The notes under the pieces: model-generated
What the model was told of the DNA's origin: nothing
Seen by the model: the letters and a program-made list of their open reading frames with translations, nothing else
Databases searched by the model: none
From: Beijerinckiaceae bacterium
GTDB taxonomy: Bacteria > Pseudomonadota > Alphaproteobacteria > Rhizobiales > Beijerinckiaceae
Length of the DNA: 6,380 nt
Assembly (NCBI GenBank): GCA_947458675.1
Contig: CANHAW010000135.1
Location: forward strand, 1-6,380
Direction of reading: 5' to 3'
Translations under genes and position numbers: made by a program
Part shown: one piece after another, positions 1-6,380 of the stretch
Layout: every line of letters starts with the position of its first letter
Position numbering within the stretch: position 1 is the stretch's first letter

Positions 1-1881
1 ATGCTGCAGGAGATTGGCTATCTGCGCGCGGCTCCCGCTTCTTTCTCCGTCGCGACGCAGAATGTCGATGATGAAATCGCCCGCATGGCCGGACCGCAGC
101 TCGTCGTGCCGGTTTCCAATGCGCGCTATGCGCTGAATGCTGCCAATGCGCGCTGGGGCTCGCTCTACGATGCGCTTTACGGCACGGATGCTGTGGTCGC
201 CGAGCCCGCCGCCAAAGGCTATGACAAGGCCCGCGGCGACAAGGTGATTGCGCGCGCCAAGGCCTCGCTCGACATGATCGCGCCGCTCGCCTCCGGCTCG
301 CATGCCGAGGTTGCCTCTTATGCGATCAAGGATGGCGCACTTGTGCCCGCGCTGAAAAATCCCGCCCAGCTCGCCGGCTGGCAGGGGCCAGCAGATGCGC
401 CCCATATCGTGCTGCTCAAGCACAATGGCCTGCATGCGGAGATTCACATCAACCGCAATCATCCGATCGGCCAGGACGATAAAGCCGGTGTCAGCGATGT
501 CGCGCTGGAATCGGCGCTCTCCACCATTATGGACATGGAAGATTCGGTTGCCGCCGTCGATGCGCAGGACAAGGTCGATGTCTATCGCAATTGGCTCGGG
601 CTGATGAAGGGCACGCTCTCTGCATCTTTCGACAAGGGCGGCAAACAGGTTGAGCGCCGGCTCAATCCCGATCGCATCTATGACAGCGCCCAGGTTAAAG
701 TTACCCTGCATGGCCGCTCGCTGATGCTGGTGCGCAATGTCGGCCACCACATGTATAGCGATGCCATTCTCGGGCCCGATGGCAGCGAGATTCCTGAAGG
801 CATTCTCGATGCCGCCATTTCATTCATGATCGCCATGCATGATCTGAAGGGCGCAAGCCCGGTGAAAAATTCGCGCGCCGGCTCGGTCTATATCGTCAAG
901 CCGAAAATGCATGGGCCAGACGAAGTGGCCTTTGCCAATGAACTGTTTGGCCGCGTCGAAGACATGCTCGGCCTCAAGCGCAATACCGTCAAAATGGGCA
1001 TTATGGACGAGGAGCGCCGCACGACGATCAATCTCGCCGCCTGTATCCAGGCCGCCGCTGAACGCGTCGTCTTCATCAATACTGGGTTCCTGGATCGCAC
1101 GGGCGATGAAATCCACACGTCAATCGAAGCCGGCCCCGTCGTGCGCAAGAATGACATGAAGGCAACCGCCTGGATCAAGGCCTATGAGGACAATAATGTC
1201 GACACAGGCCTGGCCTGCGGCGTGACCGGTCGCGCGCAGATCGGCAAGGGCATGTGGGCCGCACCCGATCGCATGGCCGATATGCTGGCCCAGAAAGTCG
1301 GCCATCCGAAATCTGGCGCGACAACGGCTTGGGTGCCCTCGCCCACAGCCGCCACGTTGCATGCGCTGCATTATCATGAGGTCGATGTCTTCTCGACGCA
1401 GGACGCGCTGAAGGCGCGCAAGCCTGCTTCGGTCGATGACATTCTCACTTTGCCATTGGCGCAATCCAATTTCGCGCCGGAAGATGTCAAACAGGAACTC
1501 GACAATAATGCCCAAGGCATTTTGGGCTATGTCGTGCGCTGGATCGACCAGGGCGTGGGATGTTCGAAAGTGCCGGACATTCACGATGTCGGCTTGATGG
1601 AAGATCGCGCCACTTTGCGCATTTCCTCCCAGCATATTGCCAATTGGCTGCTGCATGGGGTGGTCACGCAGGCACAGGTGATGGAATCCATGAAGCGCAT
1701 GGCCGCCGTCGTCGACCGCCAGAATGCCGGCGATCCGCTCTACAAGCCGATGGCGCCGAATTTCGACGGCATAGCCTTTGCGGCTGCCTGCGACCTCGTC
1801 TTCAAGGGCCGCGAACAGCCCAATGGCTATACGGAATTCGTGCTCCATGCGCGGCGCCGCGAGGCCAAGGCAAGGGGATAG
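1..1881 (+). CDS. glcB: Malate synthase G, 5'-truncated by the window edge
   Basis: Cytoplasmic enzyme that condenses glyoxylate with acetyl-CoA to give malate, in the glyoxylate cycle and glycolate use. The 626 visible residues match isoform G nearly throughout. Landmarks are [22 protein letters not shown] (residues 40-61), RNVGHHM (245-251), [11 protein letters not shown] (332-342), [13 protein letters not shown] (358-370), [18 protein letters not shown] (442-459) and [10 protein letters not shown] (520-529). By alignment from memory to E. coli GlcB, the catalytic or Mg-binding residues R338, E427, D455 and D631 correspond to R245, E337, D365 and D535 here, and the conserved Cys617 to C521; all are kept. 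The E. coli protein is 723 residues, and residue 1 here aligns with about its residue 84. The ATG at base 1 is therefore most likely an internal Met, with the N-terminal helical clasp lying upstream of the window. The gene ends with TAG at 1879-1881 inside a perfect palindrome. Identity is very secure; the true start is not visible. Confidence 0.97.
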   Translation: MLQEIGYLRAAPASFSVATQNVDDEIARMAGPQLVVPVSNARYALNAANARWGSLYDALYGTDAVVAEPAAKGYDKARGDKVIARAKASLDMIAPLASGSHAEVASYAIKDGALVPALKNPAQLAGWQGPADAPHIVLLKHNGLHAEIHINRNHPIGQDDKAGVSDVALESALSTIMDMEDSVAAVDAQDKVDVYRNWLGLMKGTLSASFDKGGKQVERRLNPDRIYDSAQVKVTLHGRSLMLVRNVGHHMYSDAILGPDGSEIPEGILDAAISFMIAMHDLKGASPVKNSRAGSVYIVKPKMHGPDEVAFANELFGRVEDMLGLKRNTVKMGIMDEERRTTINLAACIQAAAERVVFINTGFLDRTGDEIHTSIEAGPVVRKNDMKATAWIKAYEDNNVDTGLACGVTGRAQIGKGMWAAPDRMADMLAQKVGHPKSGATTAWVPSPTAATLHALHYHEVDVFSTQDALKARKPASVDDILTLPLAQSNFAPEDVKQELDNNAQGILGYVVRWIDQGVGCSKVPDIHDVGLMEDRATLRISSQHIANWLLHGVVTQAQVMESMKRMAAVVDRQNAGDPLYKPMAPNFDGIAFAAACDLVFKGREQPNGYTEFVLHARRREAKARG

Positions 1882-1891
1882 GCCTATCCCC
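1874..1891. repeat. Perfect 18-base palindrome across the glcB stop codon
   Basis: The sequence GGGGATAGGCCTATCCCC is identical to its own reverse complement, and the glcB stop TAG (1879-1881) lies inside it. As RNA it could form a 7-bp stem (GGGGATA/TATCCCC) with a GGCC loop. As DNA it is a symmetric site centred between 1882 and 1883. The match does not extend outward (A on both flanks). No T-run follows (next bases AAGCCGGAAG), so it is not a textbook intrinsic terminator. It may still act as a 3' stability or Rho-assisted end for glcB, or as an operator for the bio genes 106 bases downstream. The symmetry is directly seen; the role is unknown. Confidence 0.6.
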
Positions 1892-1915
1892 AAGCCGGAA
1901 GGGTGGAACCGATCT

Positions 1916-1955
1916 CCGCCCTCCGGCGGGATTGCGAGCCGGCCTCCGGGCGGCT
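1916..1955 (+). repeat. Two imperfect GC-rich direct repeats with alternative hairpins
   Basis: CGCCCTCCGG at 1917-1926 and CGGCCTCCGG at 1940-1949 match at 9 of 10 bases and start 23 bases apart, about two helical turns; both are followed closely by CGG. The first block can fold as CCGCC (1916-1920), loop CTCC, GGCGG (1925-1929). The second can fold as AGCCG (1937-1941) with CGGCT (1951-1955). CCGCCC (1916-1921) can also pair with GGGCGG (1948-1953), which would exclude both local hairpins. Such layouts occur in leaders and operators, but short GC-rich pairings arise easily by chance in this composition. No function is assigned. Confidence 0.3.
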
Positions 1956-1982
1956 AGGACAAAGGGCAGGCGCTTCAGCCCC

Positions 1983-1987
1983 AAAGG
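1983..1987 (+). promoter_or_regulatory. Candidate ribosome binding site of bioB
   Basis: AAAGG lies 9 bases before the ATG at 1997. It favours this ATG over the in-frame ATG two codons later (2003), for which the spacing would be 15 bases. It is a moderate match to the Shine-Dalgarno consensus. Confidence 0.4.
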
Positions 1988-1996
1988 TTTGCCGCA

Positions 1997-3004
1997 ATGA
2001 ACATGCATGCCCCGATCGGCCAGAGGCCGGAGATCCGTCATGACTGGACGCGCGAGGAAGCGCAGGCGCTCTATGACCTGCCTTTCAACGATCTCCTGCT
2101 GAAGGCCCATCTCACGCATCGCGCCATGTTCGATGCCAATACGATCCAGCGCAGCCAATTGCTGTCGATCAAGACCGGCGGCTGCCCCGAGGATTGCGGC
2201 TATTGCAGCCAATCGGCCCATCACAAGACCGGGCTCAAGGCCTCAAAGCTCGTCGAGGTGGAGCGCGTGCTGGCGGAAGCCCGCAAGGCGCGCGACGCGG
2301 GCTCAACGCGCTATTGCATGGGTGCGGCCTGGCGCTCGCCCAAGGAGCGCGACATGGAGGCCATTGTCGCCATGGTGGAAGGCGTCAAAGAACTCGGCAT
2401 GGAAACCTGCATGACGCTCGGCATGCTGACGTCGCAGGATGCCGCGCGTCTCAAGGACGCCGGCCTCGATTATTACAACCACAATATCGACACGTCGGAA
2501 CGCCATTACGAGAACGTCATCAAGACACGCACTTTTGCCGACCGTCTTGAGACGCTCGCGCATGTGCGCGAAGCAGGCATCAAAGTCTGCTGCGGCGGCA
2601 TTGTGGGCATGGGCGAAGAGAAAATGGATCGCGTCGACATGCTGGTCACGCTGGCCACATTGCCTGAACATCCCCAAAGCGTGCCGGTCAATCTGCTCAT
2701 TCCTGTTGAAGGCACACCGCTTGAGAATGAAGGCAAGATCGACCCTATCGATTTCGTGCGCACAATTGCGCTGGCGCGTATCATGATGCCGGCCTCCGAT
2801 GTCCGCCTGTCGGCCGGGCGCACTGCCATGAGCGCGGAAATGCAGGCTTTGTGTTTCTTCGCCGGCGCCAATTCCGTTTTTGCGGGCGAGACGCTGCTCA
2901 CCAAGGACAATCCGGGCGAAGATGAGGATACGGCTTTGTTTCGCCGTCTCGGCCTGAAAAACCTGCAGCCTGGCTGCGAGCGCCGCAATGCAGAGCCGGT
3001 ATGA
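1997..3004 (+). CDS. bioB: Biotin synthase BioB (radical SAM)
   Basis: Catalyses the last step of biotin synthesis: insertion of sulfur into dethiobiotin, using S-adenosylmethionine and two iron-sulfur clusters. At 335 residues it is close to E. coli BioB (346). The radical-SAM motif is [12 protein letters not shown], with C63, C67 and C70 as the [4Fe-4S] ligands. The expected [2Fe-2S] ligands are also present: C107 (RYCMGAAWR), C138 (METCMT), C198 (KVCCGG) and R270 (DVRLSAGR), equivalent to E. coli C97, C128, C188 and R260. The YNHNIDTS stretch (160-167) and [12 protein letters not shown] (232-243) are family signatures. The start at 1997 is supported by an AAAGG 9 bases upstream. It is the first gene of the bio cluster, 115 bases after glcB, and its last 17 bases overlap bioF. 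All catalytic residues are intact, so an active enzyme is expected. Confidence 0.98.
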   Translation: MNMHAPIGQRPEIRHDWTREEAQALYDLPFNDLLLKAHLTHRAMFDANTIQRSQLLSIKTGGCPEDCGYCSQSAHHKTGLKASKLVEVERVLAEARKARDAGSTRYCMGAAWRSPKERDMEAIVAMVEGVKELGMETCMTLGMLTSQDAARLKDAGLDYYNHNIDTSERHYENVIKTRTFADRLETLAHVREAGIKVCCGGIVGMGEEKMDRVDMLVTLATLPEHPQSVPVNLLIPVEGTPLENEGKIDPIDFVRTIALARIMMPASDVRLSAGRTAMSAEMQALCFFAGANSVFAGETLLTKDNPGEDEDTALFRRLGLKNLQPGCERRNAEPV

Positions 3005-4118
3005 ACAGGCGCTCGAAGCCCTGAACCGCCGCGGACGTCTGCGCCGGCTCGAAGGCCGGGCGGGCGTGGATTTCACCTCAAACGATTATCTCGGCTTTGC
3101 TGAATCAGACGCGCTTCGCGACGCCGCTCTTGCAGCGCTCGAGCGCGGCGTACCGGCGGGCGCCGGCGGCTCGCGCCTGCTGCGCGGCAATCATCCCGAA
3201 CATGAAGCGCTTGAGGCGGAAGCCGCTGCCTTTTTCGGCGCGCAAAGCGCATTGTTCTTCGGATCGGGCTTTGCCGCCAATGCGGCGATCATTTCCACCC
3301 TGCCCCAGCGCGGCGATCTCGTGATCTATGATGCTTTGGTTCATGCCAGCACACGCGAGGGACTGGGGCTGACAAAAGCGCAAACGCAAGAGATTCCGCA
3401 TCATCATGTGCAGGCCATCGAGGACGCCTTGCGCGACTATCGTGCGACACATGCGACAGGGCGCGCCTTTATCGCCATTGAAAGCCTCTACAGTATGGAT
3501 GGCGATCTCGCCCCGCTCGCAGATATTGTCGCTCTTGCCGCGCGCCACGATGCAATGCTGCTTGTCGATGAGGCGCATGCGACCGGCATCGCCGGACCGC
3601 AGGGTCGCGGATTTGCAGCCCAGTTCGAAGGCGCGGCCAATATTGTGGCGCTGCATACATGCGGCAAGGCTTTGGGCGCCTCCGGCGCGCTCATCACAAT
3701 GGCCGAACCGCTGCGCCGCTTCATGATCAATCGCTGCAAGCCCTTCATCTATGCGACCGCGCCCTCGCCGCTGGTCGCGGCAATTGTGCGCGCCGCACTT
3801 CATCTCAGCGCAGGTGCTGATGATCGCCGCGCCGCCTTGCAACAGTGCATCGCGCGGCTCGGCGCCCAATTGGACAAGCTCGGCCTGCCGCGCACCGGCA
3901 CGCAGATTCAGCCCGTCGTGCTTGGCGCAGATCGTCGCGCAACGGCGCTGGCGGAAAAAATCGCTGCCGATGGTTTCGATGTGCGCGCCATCCGTCCGCC
4001 GACCGTGCCGGAGGGAAGCGCGCGTCTGCGCATCACGCTGGGCGCGCATCTCTCCATGGCCGATATAGACGGGCTGGGTGCAAGCCTCGCCCGCCACATG
4101 CAGGACCAAGCCGCATGA
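2988..4118 (+). CDS. bioF: 8-amino-7-oxononanoate synthase BioF
   Basis: PLP-dependent enzyme of the alpha-oxoamine synthase family. It condenses pimeloyl-ACP with L-alanine, releasing CO2, to give 8-amino-7-oxononanoate (KAPA). Length is 376 residues (E. coli 384). Visible signatures are FTSNDYLG (29-36), [19 protein letters not shown] (58-76), DALVHAS with H119 stacking on [12 protein letters not shown] (165-173), [10 protein letters not shown] with D194 and H197, and the PLP-lysine motif [12 protein letters not shown] with K227. The substrate-side motif [14 protein letters not shown] (340-353) is typical. The ATG at 2988 lies inside the end of bioB; GCGAG at 2976-2980 is a weak Shine-Dalgarno 7 bases upstream, and there is no other Met before residue 170. 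Its stop overlaps the bioD start as ATGA. It should take the pimeloyl-ACP whose synthesis BioZ begins. Confidence 0.97.
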   Translation: MQSRYEQALEALNRRGRLRRLEGRAGVDFTSNDYLGFAESDALRDAALAALERGVPAGAGGSRLLRGNHPEHEALEAEAAAFFGAQSALFFGSGFAANAAIISTLPQRGDLVIYDALVHASTREGLGLTKAQTQEIPHHHVQAIEDALRDYRATHATGRAFIAIESLYSMDGDLAPLADIVALAARHDAMLLVDEAHATGIAGPQGRGFAAQFEGAANIVALHTCGKALGASGALITMAEPLRRFMINRCKPFIYATAPSPLVAAIVRAALHLSAGADDRRAALQQCIARLGAQLDKLGLPRTGTQIQPVVLGADRRATALAEKIAADGFDVRAIRPPTVPEGSARLRITLGAHLSMADIDGLGASLARHMQDQAA

Positions 4119-4735
4119 GTTCCTTCATCGTCACCGGAACAGACACCGGCATTGGCAAAACCGTCTTTTCGTCGGCGCTCGCCGGCGCGCTTGGCGCACA
4201 TTATTGGAAGCCCGTGCAATCGGGATTGGAAGAGGATTCAGACAGCCAGACCGTGCGCCGTCTCTCGGGCCTGCCGGCCCATAAAATCCTGCCGGAAGTC
4301 TATCGTCTGCAGGCCCCGCTTTCGCCCCATCGCGCGGCGGAACTGGAAGATATCGAAATCCGCCGCGATGCATTTGAAATGCCCAATGCCGATCCGCTCG
4401 TCATCGAGGGCGCCGGCGGCTTGATGGTGCCTTTGCGGCGCGACTGGCTGATCATCGACCTCTTCGCCGATCTGCAATTGCCGGTCATTCTGTGTGCGCG
4501 CACCGCTCTGGGCACGATCAATCACTCACTGCTGTCCATCGAGGCTCTGCGCCTGCGCGATATTCCTATTGTCGGCATTGCCTTTATCGGCGAGGCCAAT
4601 GCCGATAGCGAGAATACAATCTGCGCCATGGGCGGCGTGCGCCGCCTCGGCCGCCTGCCGCGTCTTGAAAAGCTTGAGCGCGAAAGCCTGGCGCGCGCCT
4701 TTCACGACAATTTCGACATGGCGGAATTTGCATGA
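4115..4735 (+). CDS. bioD: Dethiobiotin synthetase BioD
   Basis: ATP-dependent carboxylase that converts 7,8-diaminononanoate plus CO2 into dethiobiotin by closing the ureido ring. The protein is 206 residues when started at the ATG overlapping the bioF stop (ATGA). The frame stays open upstream to 3845, but that part is inside bioF and lacks family similarity. CAGGA at 4101-4105 is a plausible ribosome site. Motifs are the P-loop GTDTGIGKT (8-16, K15 and T16), KPVQSG with K32, S42-D43 for Mg (E. coli D54), SPH (70-72), EGAGG with E98 (E. coli E115), and LGTINHSLL (132-140). It is shorter than the E. coli enzyme (225). The adenine-contacting Asn175 of E. coli aligns with Ile158 in GIAFIGE, so nucleotide-base recognition may differ. 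The stop overlaps the bioA start as ATGA. Confidence 0.96.
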   Translation: MSSFIVTGTDTGIGKTVFSSALAGALGAHYWKPVQSGLEEDSDSQTVRRLSGLPAHKILPEVYRLQAPLSPHRAAELEDIEIRRDAFEMPNADPLVIEGAGGLMVPLRRDWLIIDLFADLQLPVILCARTALGTINHSLLSIEALRLRDIPIVGIAFIGEANADSENTICAMGGVRRLGRLPRLEKLERESLARAFHDNFDMAEFA

Positions 4736-5997
4736 GCTCGCCTGTCTGGCATCCCTTCACGCAACATGCGCTGCAACCCGAAGCCATCGAGATTGCGCGC
4801 GGCGAAGGTGCTTGGCTGGAGCGGGCAGATGGCACGCGGCTGCTCGATTGCATTTCCTCCTGGTGGGTGATCACACATGGCCATTGCCATCCGCGCATTG
4901 TGAGTGCGATCAGGGATCAGGCCGAAAAACTCGATCAGGTCATTTTTGCCGGTTTCACGCATCGGCCTGCTGAAGAGCTTGCGCAGCGGCTTGTGGCAAG
5001 GCTTGAGGCAAAGCTTGGCCCAAAATTGGCGCATGTGTTTTTCTCCGACAGCGGCTCCACCGCAGTCGAAGTCGCGCTGAAAATGGCTTTGGGCTATTGG
5101 CGCAATCTCGGTGAAAAGCGCACGCGCATCATTGCGCTCGAACATGCCTATCATGGCGATACAATCGGCACGATGTCGACCGGCGCGCGCGGCCTTTTCA
5201 ACGCCGCCTATGAGCCGCTTTTGTTCGATGTAACGCGCCTGCCCTTCCCCGCGCCCGGACAAGAACAGCGCACGCTCGATGCGTTGCGCGCCGCCTGCGA
5301 TGGCGCAGCCGCACTCATTGTCGAACCCTTGCTGCTTGGTGCAGGCGGCATGCTCACCTATGGCGCTGATGTGTTGCGCGAGATGCAGAACATTTGCCGC
5401 AATACGCAAACCCTCTTCATCGCCGATGAAGTCATGACGGGCTTTGGCCGCACCGGCACGTTCACCGCCTGCGAACAGGCGGGCGTCAACCCCGACATCA
5501 TGTGTCTCGCCAAGGGCATTACGGGTGGCTCCATGCCGCTTGCCGTCACGCTCGCGAGCCAAGCCATTTTCGATGCGCATTATTCGACCGATCGGACAAA
5601 GACCTTTTTCCATTCGAGTTCCTACACGGCCAATCCGATTGCCTGCGCCGCCGCTGTCGCCAATCTCAATGTCTGGGATGAGGAGCCGGTTCTGGAACGT
5701 CTGAGCGCGCTCAGTGCTTTGCACACAAAACATCTCGCCGGCTTTGCCGACGACAATCGTTTTTCCGGCCTGCGCCAATGCGGCACCATTGCCGCGCTCG
5801 ATCTGCGCGTGGCCGATGAAGGCTATCTCGCCGGCATCGGCCCCAAACTCTATGCTTTCTTCCTCGCGCGCGGTCTGCTGATCCGCCCGCTTGGCAATAC
5901 GATCTATCTCATGCCGCCCTATTGCATCGGCGCGGGCGAACTCGCAGAGGCCTATGATGCAATCTCCGCCGCAGCCGATGAATTTGGAGCGCGCTGA
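4732..5997 (+). CDS. bioA: DAPA aminotransferase BioA
   Basis: PLP enzyme that aminates KAPA to 7,8-diaminononanoate (DAPA), classically with S-adenosylmethionine as amino donor. It is a class III aminotransferase of 421 residues (E. coli 429). Motifs are VWHPFTQHA (5-13), [13 protein letters not shown] (42-54), [17 protein letters not shown] (103-119), [10 protein letters not shown] with Y140 and D143, [13 protein letters not shown] with D232, the PLP-lysine motif LAKGITGG with K261, [15 protein letters not shown] (294-308), and [16 protein letters not shown] with R385. These match E. coli Y144, D147, D245, K274 and R391, and W45 matches W52. E. coli Tyr17 is Phe9 here. The BioA identity over related omega-aminotransferases rests on these motifs and on its place between bioD and bioZ. 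GCGGA at 4721-4725 may serve as ribosome site. The stop TGA shares one base with the next ATG. Confidence 0.96.
   Translation: MSSPVWHPFTQHALQPEAIEIARGEGAWLERADGTRLLDCISSWWVITHGHCHPRIVSAIRDQAEKLDQVIFAGFTHRPAEELAQRLVARLEAKLGPKLAHVFFSDSGSTAVEVALKMALGYWRNLGEKRTRIIALEHAYHGDTIGTMSTGARGLFNAAYEPLLFDVTRLPFPAPGQEQRTLDALRAACDGAAALIVEPLLLGAGGMLTYGADVLREMQNICRNTQTLFIADEVMTGFGRTGTFTACEQAGVNPDIMCLAKGITGGSMPLAVTLASQAIFDAHYSTDRTKTFFHSSSYTANPIACAAAVANLNVWDEEPVLERLSALSALHTKHLAGFADDNRFSGLRQCGTIAALDLRVADEGYLAGIGPKLYAFFLARGLLIRPLGNTIYLMPPYCIGAGELAEAYDAISAAADEFGAR
5986..5989 (+). promoter_or_regulatory. Ribosome binding site of bioZ inside bioA
   Basis: GGAG lies 7 bases before the ATG at 5997, within the last codons of bioA. 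It is the clearest Shine-Dalgarno in the window. It fixes the bioZ start at the ATG that overlaps the bioA stop as TGATG, a layout that favours termination-reinitiation coupling. Confidence 0.55.
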
Positions 5998-6380
5998 TGG
6001 GAACGCGCATTTCAGGTCTTGGACATCACGCGCCGGGGCGATGCGTCGCCAATGAAGAGATCGAGGCGCGGCTCGGGCTGGAGGCAGGATGGATCGAATC
6101 CCGCGTCGGCATTCGCACCCGCCATTATGCCGGCCCCGATGAGGCTTCGACCGACATTGCTCTGCCTGCCGCCCAAATGGCGCTGGCGGAGGCCGGCCAT
6201 CCCGACATTGGTTTTCTGATTCTGGCGACGAGCACGCCCGACCATCTTTTGCCGCCTTCGGCACCGCTTCTGGCCCACAGGCTCGGCCTTTCTTGCGGCG
6301 CTGCCGATCTGGCAGGCGCCTGCGCCGGCTTTATCGATGCGCTTGTCATGGCTGACGGGCTGGTGCGCGCACAGGGGCGC
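5997..6380 (+). CDS. bioZ: FabH-like 3-oxoacyl-ACP synthase, probable BioZ, 3'-truncated
   Basis: An open frame starts at the ATG overlapping the bioA stop and remains open to the window edge (128 codons). It reads as the N-terminal part of a ketoacyl-ACP synthase III (family length about 320-330). It begins [14 protein letters not shown] and carries [15 protein letters not shown] (31-45), with W32 and R36 at the same positions as the CoA-contacting residues of E. coli FabH. The segment [15 protein letters not shown] follows at 75-89. The catalytic Cys is C109 in [12 protein letters not shown], matching E. coli C112 in AAACAGF. The His and Asn of the catalytic triad lie beyond the window. By place in the operon this is BioZ, which in other alphaproteobacteria condenses glutaryl-CoA with malonyl-ACP toward pimeloyl-ACP, replacing BioC/BioH. 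On sequence alone a housekeeping FabH cannot be excluded; the BioZ call rests mainly on context. GGAG 7 bases upstream supports the start. Confidence 0.88.
   Translation, partial: MGTRISGLGHHAPGRCVANEEIEARLGLEAGWIESRVGIRTRHYAGPDEASTDIALPAAQMALAEAGHPDIGFLILATSTPDHLLPPSAPLLAHRLGLSCGAADLAGACAGFIDALVMADGLVRAQGR

Larger units (their letters stand above)
1882..1996 (+). promoter_or_regulatory. glcB-bioB intergenic region, probable bio operon leader
   Basis: This 115-base gap is the only non-coding stretch in the window and the only place near bioB for a dedicated promoter and leader. It is very GC-rich. It contains the right half of the palindrome at 1874-1891 and two similar GC-rich blocks at 1917-1929 and 1940-1953. 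A possible Shine-Dalgarno AAAGG sits at 1983-1987. The best sigma70-like pair I found is TTGCGA (1932-1937), 17 bases, then TAGGAC (1955-1960), which is weak. No BioR-type TTATCTATAA or TTATAGATAA and no BirA-type GTAAACC/GGTTTAC dyad is visible. Transcription could therefore start here from an unrecognised promoter or read through from glcB. Confidence 0.4.
1997..6380 (+). other. bioBFDAZ biotin operon (right end outside the window)
   Basis: Five same-strand genes for biotin synthesis overlap at every junction: bioB/bioF by 17 bases, bioF/bioD and bioD/bioA by ATGA (4 bases each), and bioA/bioZ by TGATG (1 base). There is no room for internal intergenic promoters or terminators, so a single transcript with translational coupling is inferred. 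The order matches the bioBFDAZ cluster known in Brucella, Mesorhizobium and Agrobacterium relatives. The set covers pimeloyl-ACP to biotin (F, A, D, B) plus a pathway-entry ketosynthase (Z). Whether further genes follow bioZ cannot be seen. Confidence 0.9.

Noticed and set aside
1..3. ATG at base 1 as the true glcB start, giving a 626-residue protein
   Set aside because: It aligns near residue 84 of the E. coli protein, in the middle of the conserved LREIGYL-like segment, so it is most likely internal. The window cut explains the missing N-terminus better than a real truncation. Upstream sequence would settle it.
1510..1527. Inverted repeat GCCCAA / TTGGGC with a 6-base loop
   Set aside because: It lies within well-conserved glcB coding sequence (NAQGILGY), has no T-run, and a 6-bp stem is expected by chance.
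1874..1891. Palindrome as a BioR box, because of its GATA/TATC words
   Set aside because: The BioR consensus is a compact AT-rich TTATCTATAA-like dyad. Here the GATA/TATC words are separated by GGCC and flanked by G/C runs, so spacing and composition do not fit.
1932..1960. TTGCGA - 17 bases - TAGGAC as a bioB promoter
   Set aside because: Spacing is ideal, but the -35 matches 4 of 6 and the -10 only 3 of 6 consensus bases, which is too weak to annotate as a site of its own.
1986..1992. GGTTTGC resembling half of a BirA operator
   Set aside because: There is no GTAAACC partner at the expected spacing upstream, so the match is a chance fragment.
3845..4114. 90-residue upstream extension of the bioD frame, suggesting a longer or fused protein
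   Set aside because: This part lies wholly inside bioF in another frame, has Arg/Ala/His-rich shadow composition, and BioD similarity begins exactly at the ATG at 4115.
4702..6264. 520-codon open frame on the - strand across bioA, and similar ones at 3105-4109, 2303-3076 and 1120-1893
   Set aside because: Each lies in exact antisense codon register with the + strand gene. In that register a - strand stop needs TTA, CTA or TCA in the real gene, codons that are rare in this GC-rich usage. The translated products show no recognisable family, while the + strand proteins are well-known enzymes.
1..6380. CRISPR arrays, insertion sequences, tRNA or rRNA genes, phage or toxin-antitoxin genes
   Set aside because: The window is filled with conserved metabolic genes. 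I saw no regularly spaced repeats, transposase frames, terminal inverted repeats or tRNA-like segments.

Overview
The window holds the end of a malate synthase G gene followed by a five-gene biotin biosynthesis cluster, all on the + strand. It probably comes from an alphaproteobacterium of the Hyphomicrobiales (Rhizobiales) type. Three things suggest this: the GC-rich, GC-ending codon use; the order bioB-bioF-bioD-bioA-bioZ, known from Brucella, Mesorhizobium and Agrobacterium relatives; and protein details typical of that group, such as the BioA start WHPFTQHA. The genus cannot be named from the sequence alone.

Layout: 1-1881 is glcB, cut at its 5' end by the window edge. 1882-1996 is the only intergenic gap. 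It is 115 bases long, GC-rich, and contains part of a perfect 18-base palindrome that overlaps the glcB stop codon, followed by two imperfect direct repeats with hairpin potential. 1997-3004 is bioB, 2988-4118 bioF, 4115-4735 bioD, 4732-5997 bioA, and 5997-6380 is the first 128 codons of a FabH-like gene (bioZ) that runs off the right edge. Every junction inside the bio cluster overlaps (17, 4, 4 and 1 bases), so the cluster is almost certainly one translationally coupled operon. No stretch above 300 bases lacks a gene.

How the genes work together: BioZ is expected to condense a glutaryl thioester (glutaryl-CoA from lysine breakdown, by published work on alphaproteobacterial BioZ) with malonyl-ACP. 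The fatty-acid synthase cycle then reduces the product to pimeloyl-ACP. BioF joins this with alanine to give KAPA, BioA aminates KAPA to DAPA, BioD closes the ureido ring to dethiobiotin, and BioB inserts sulfur to give biotin. No bioC or bioH is present in the window, which fits a BioZ-based start of the pathway. GlcB (glyoxylate plus acetyl-CoA to malate) has no direct biochemical link and appears to be a neighbour only.

No wholly new system is visible. The points most worth a second look are the palindrome at the glcB stop, the lack of a recognisable BioR or BirA site in front of bioB, the BioZ-type pathway entry, and lineage-type active-site differences in BioD (no adenine-binding Asn) and BioA (Phe in place of the E. 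coli Tyr17).
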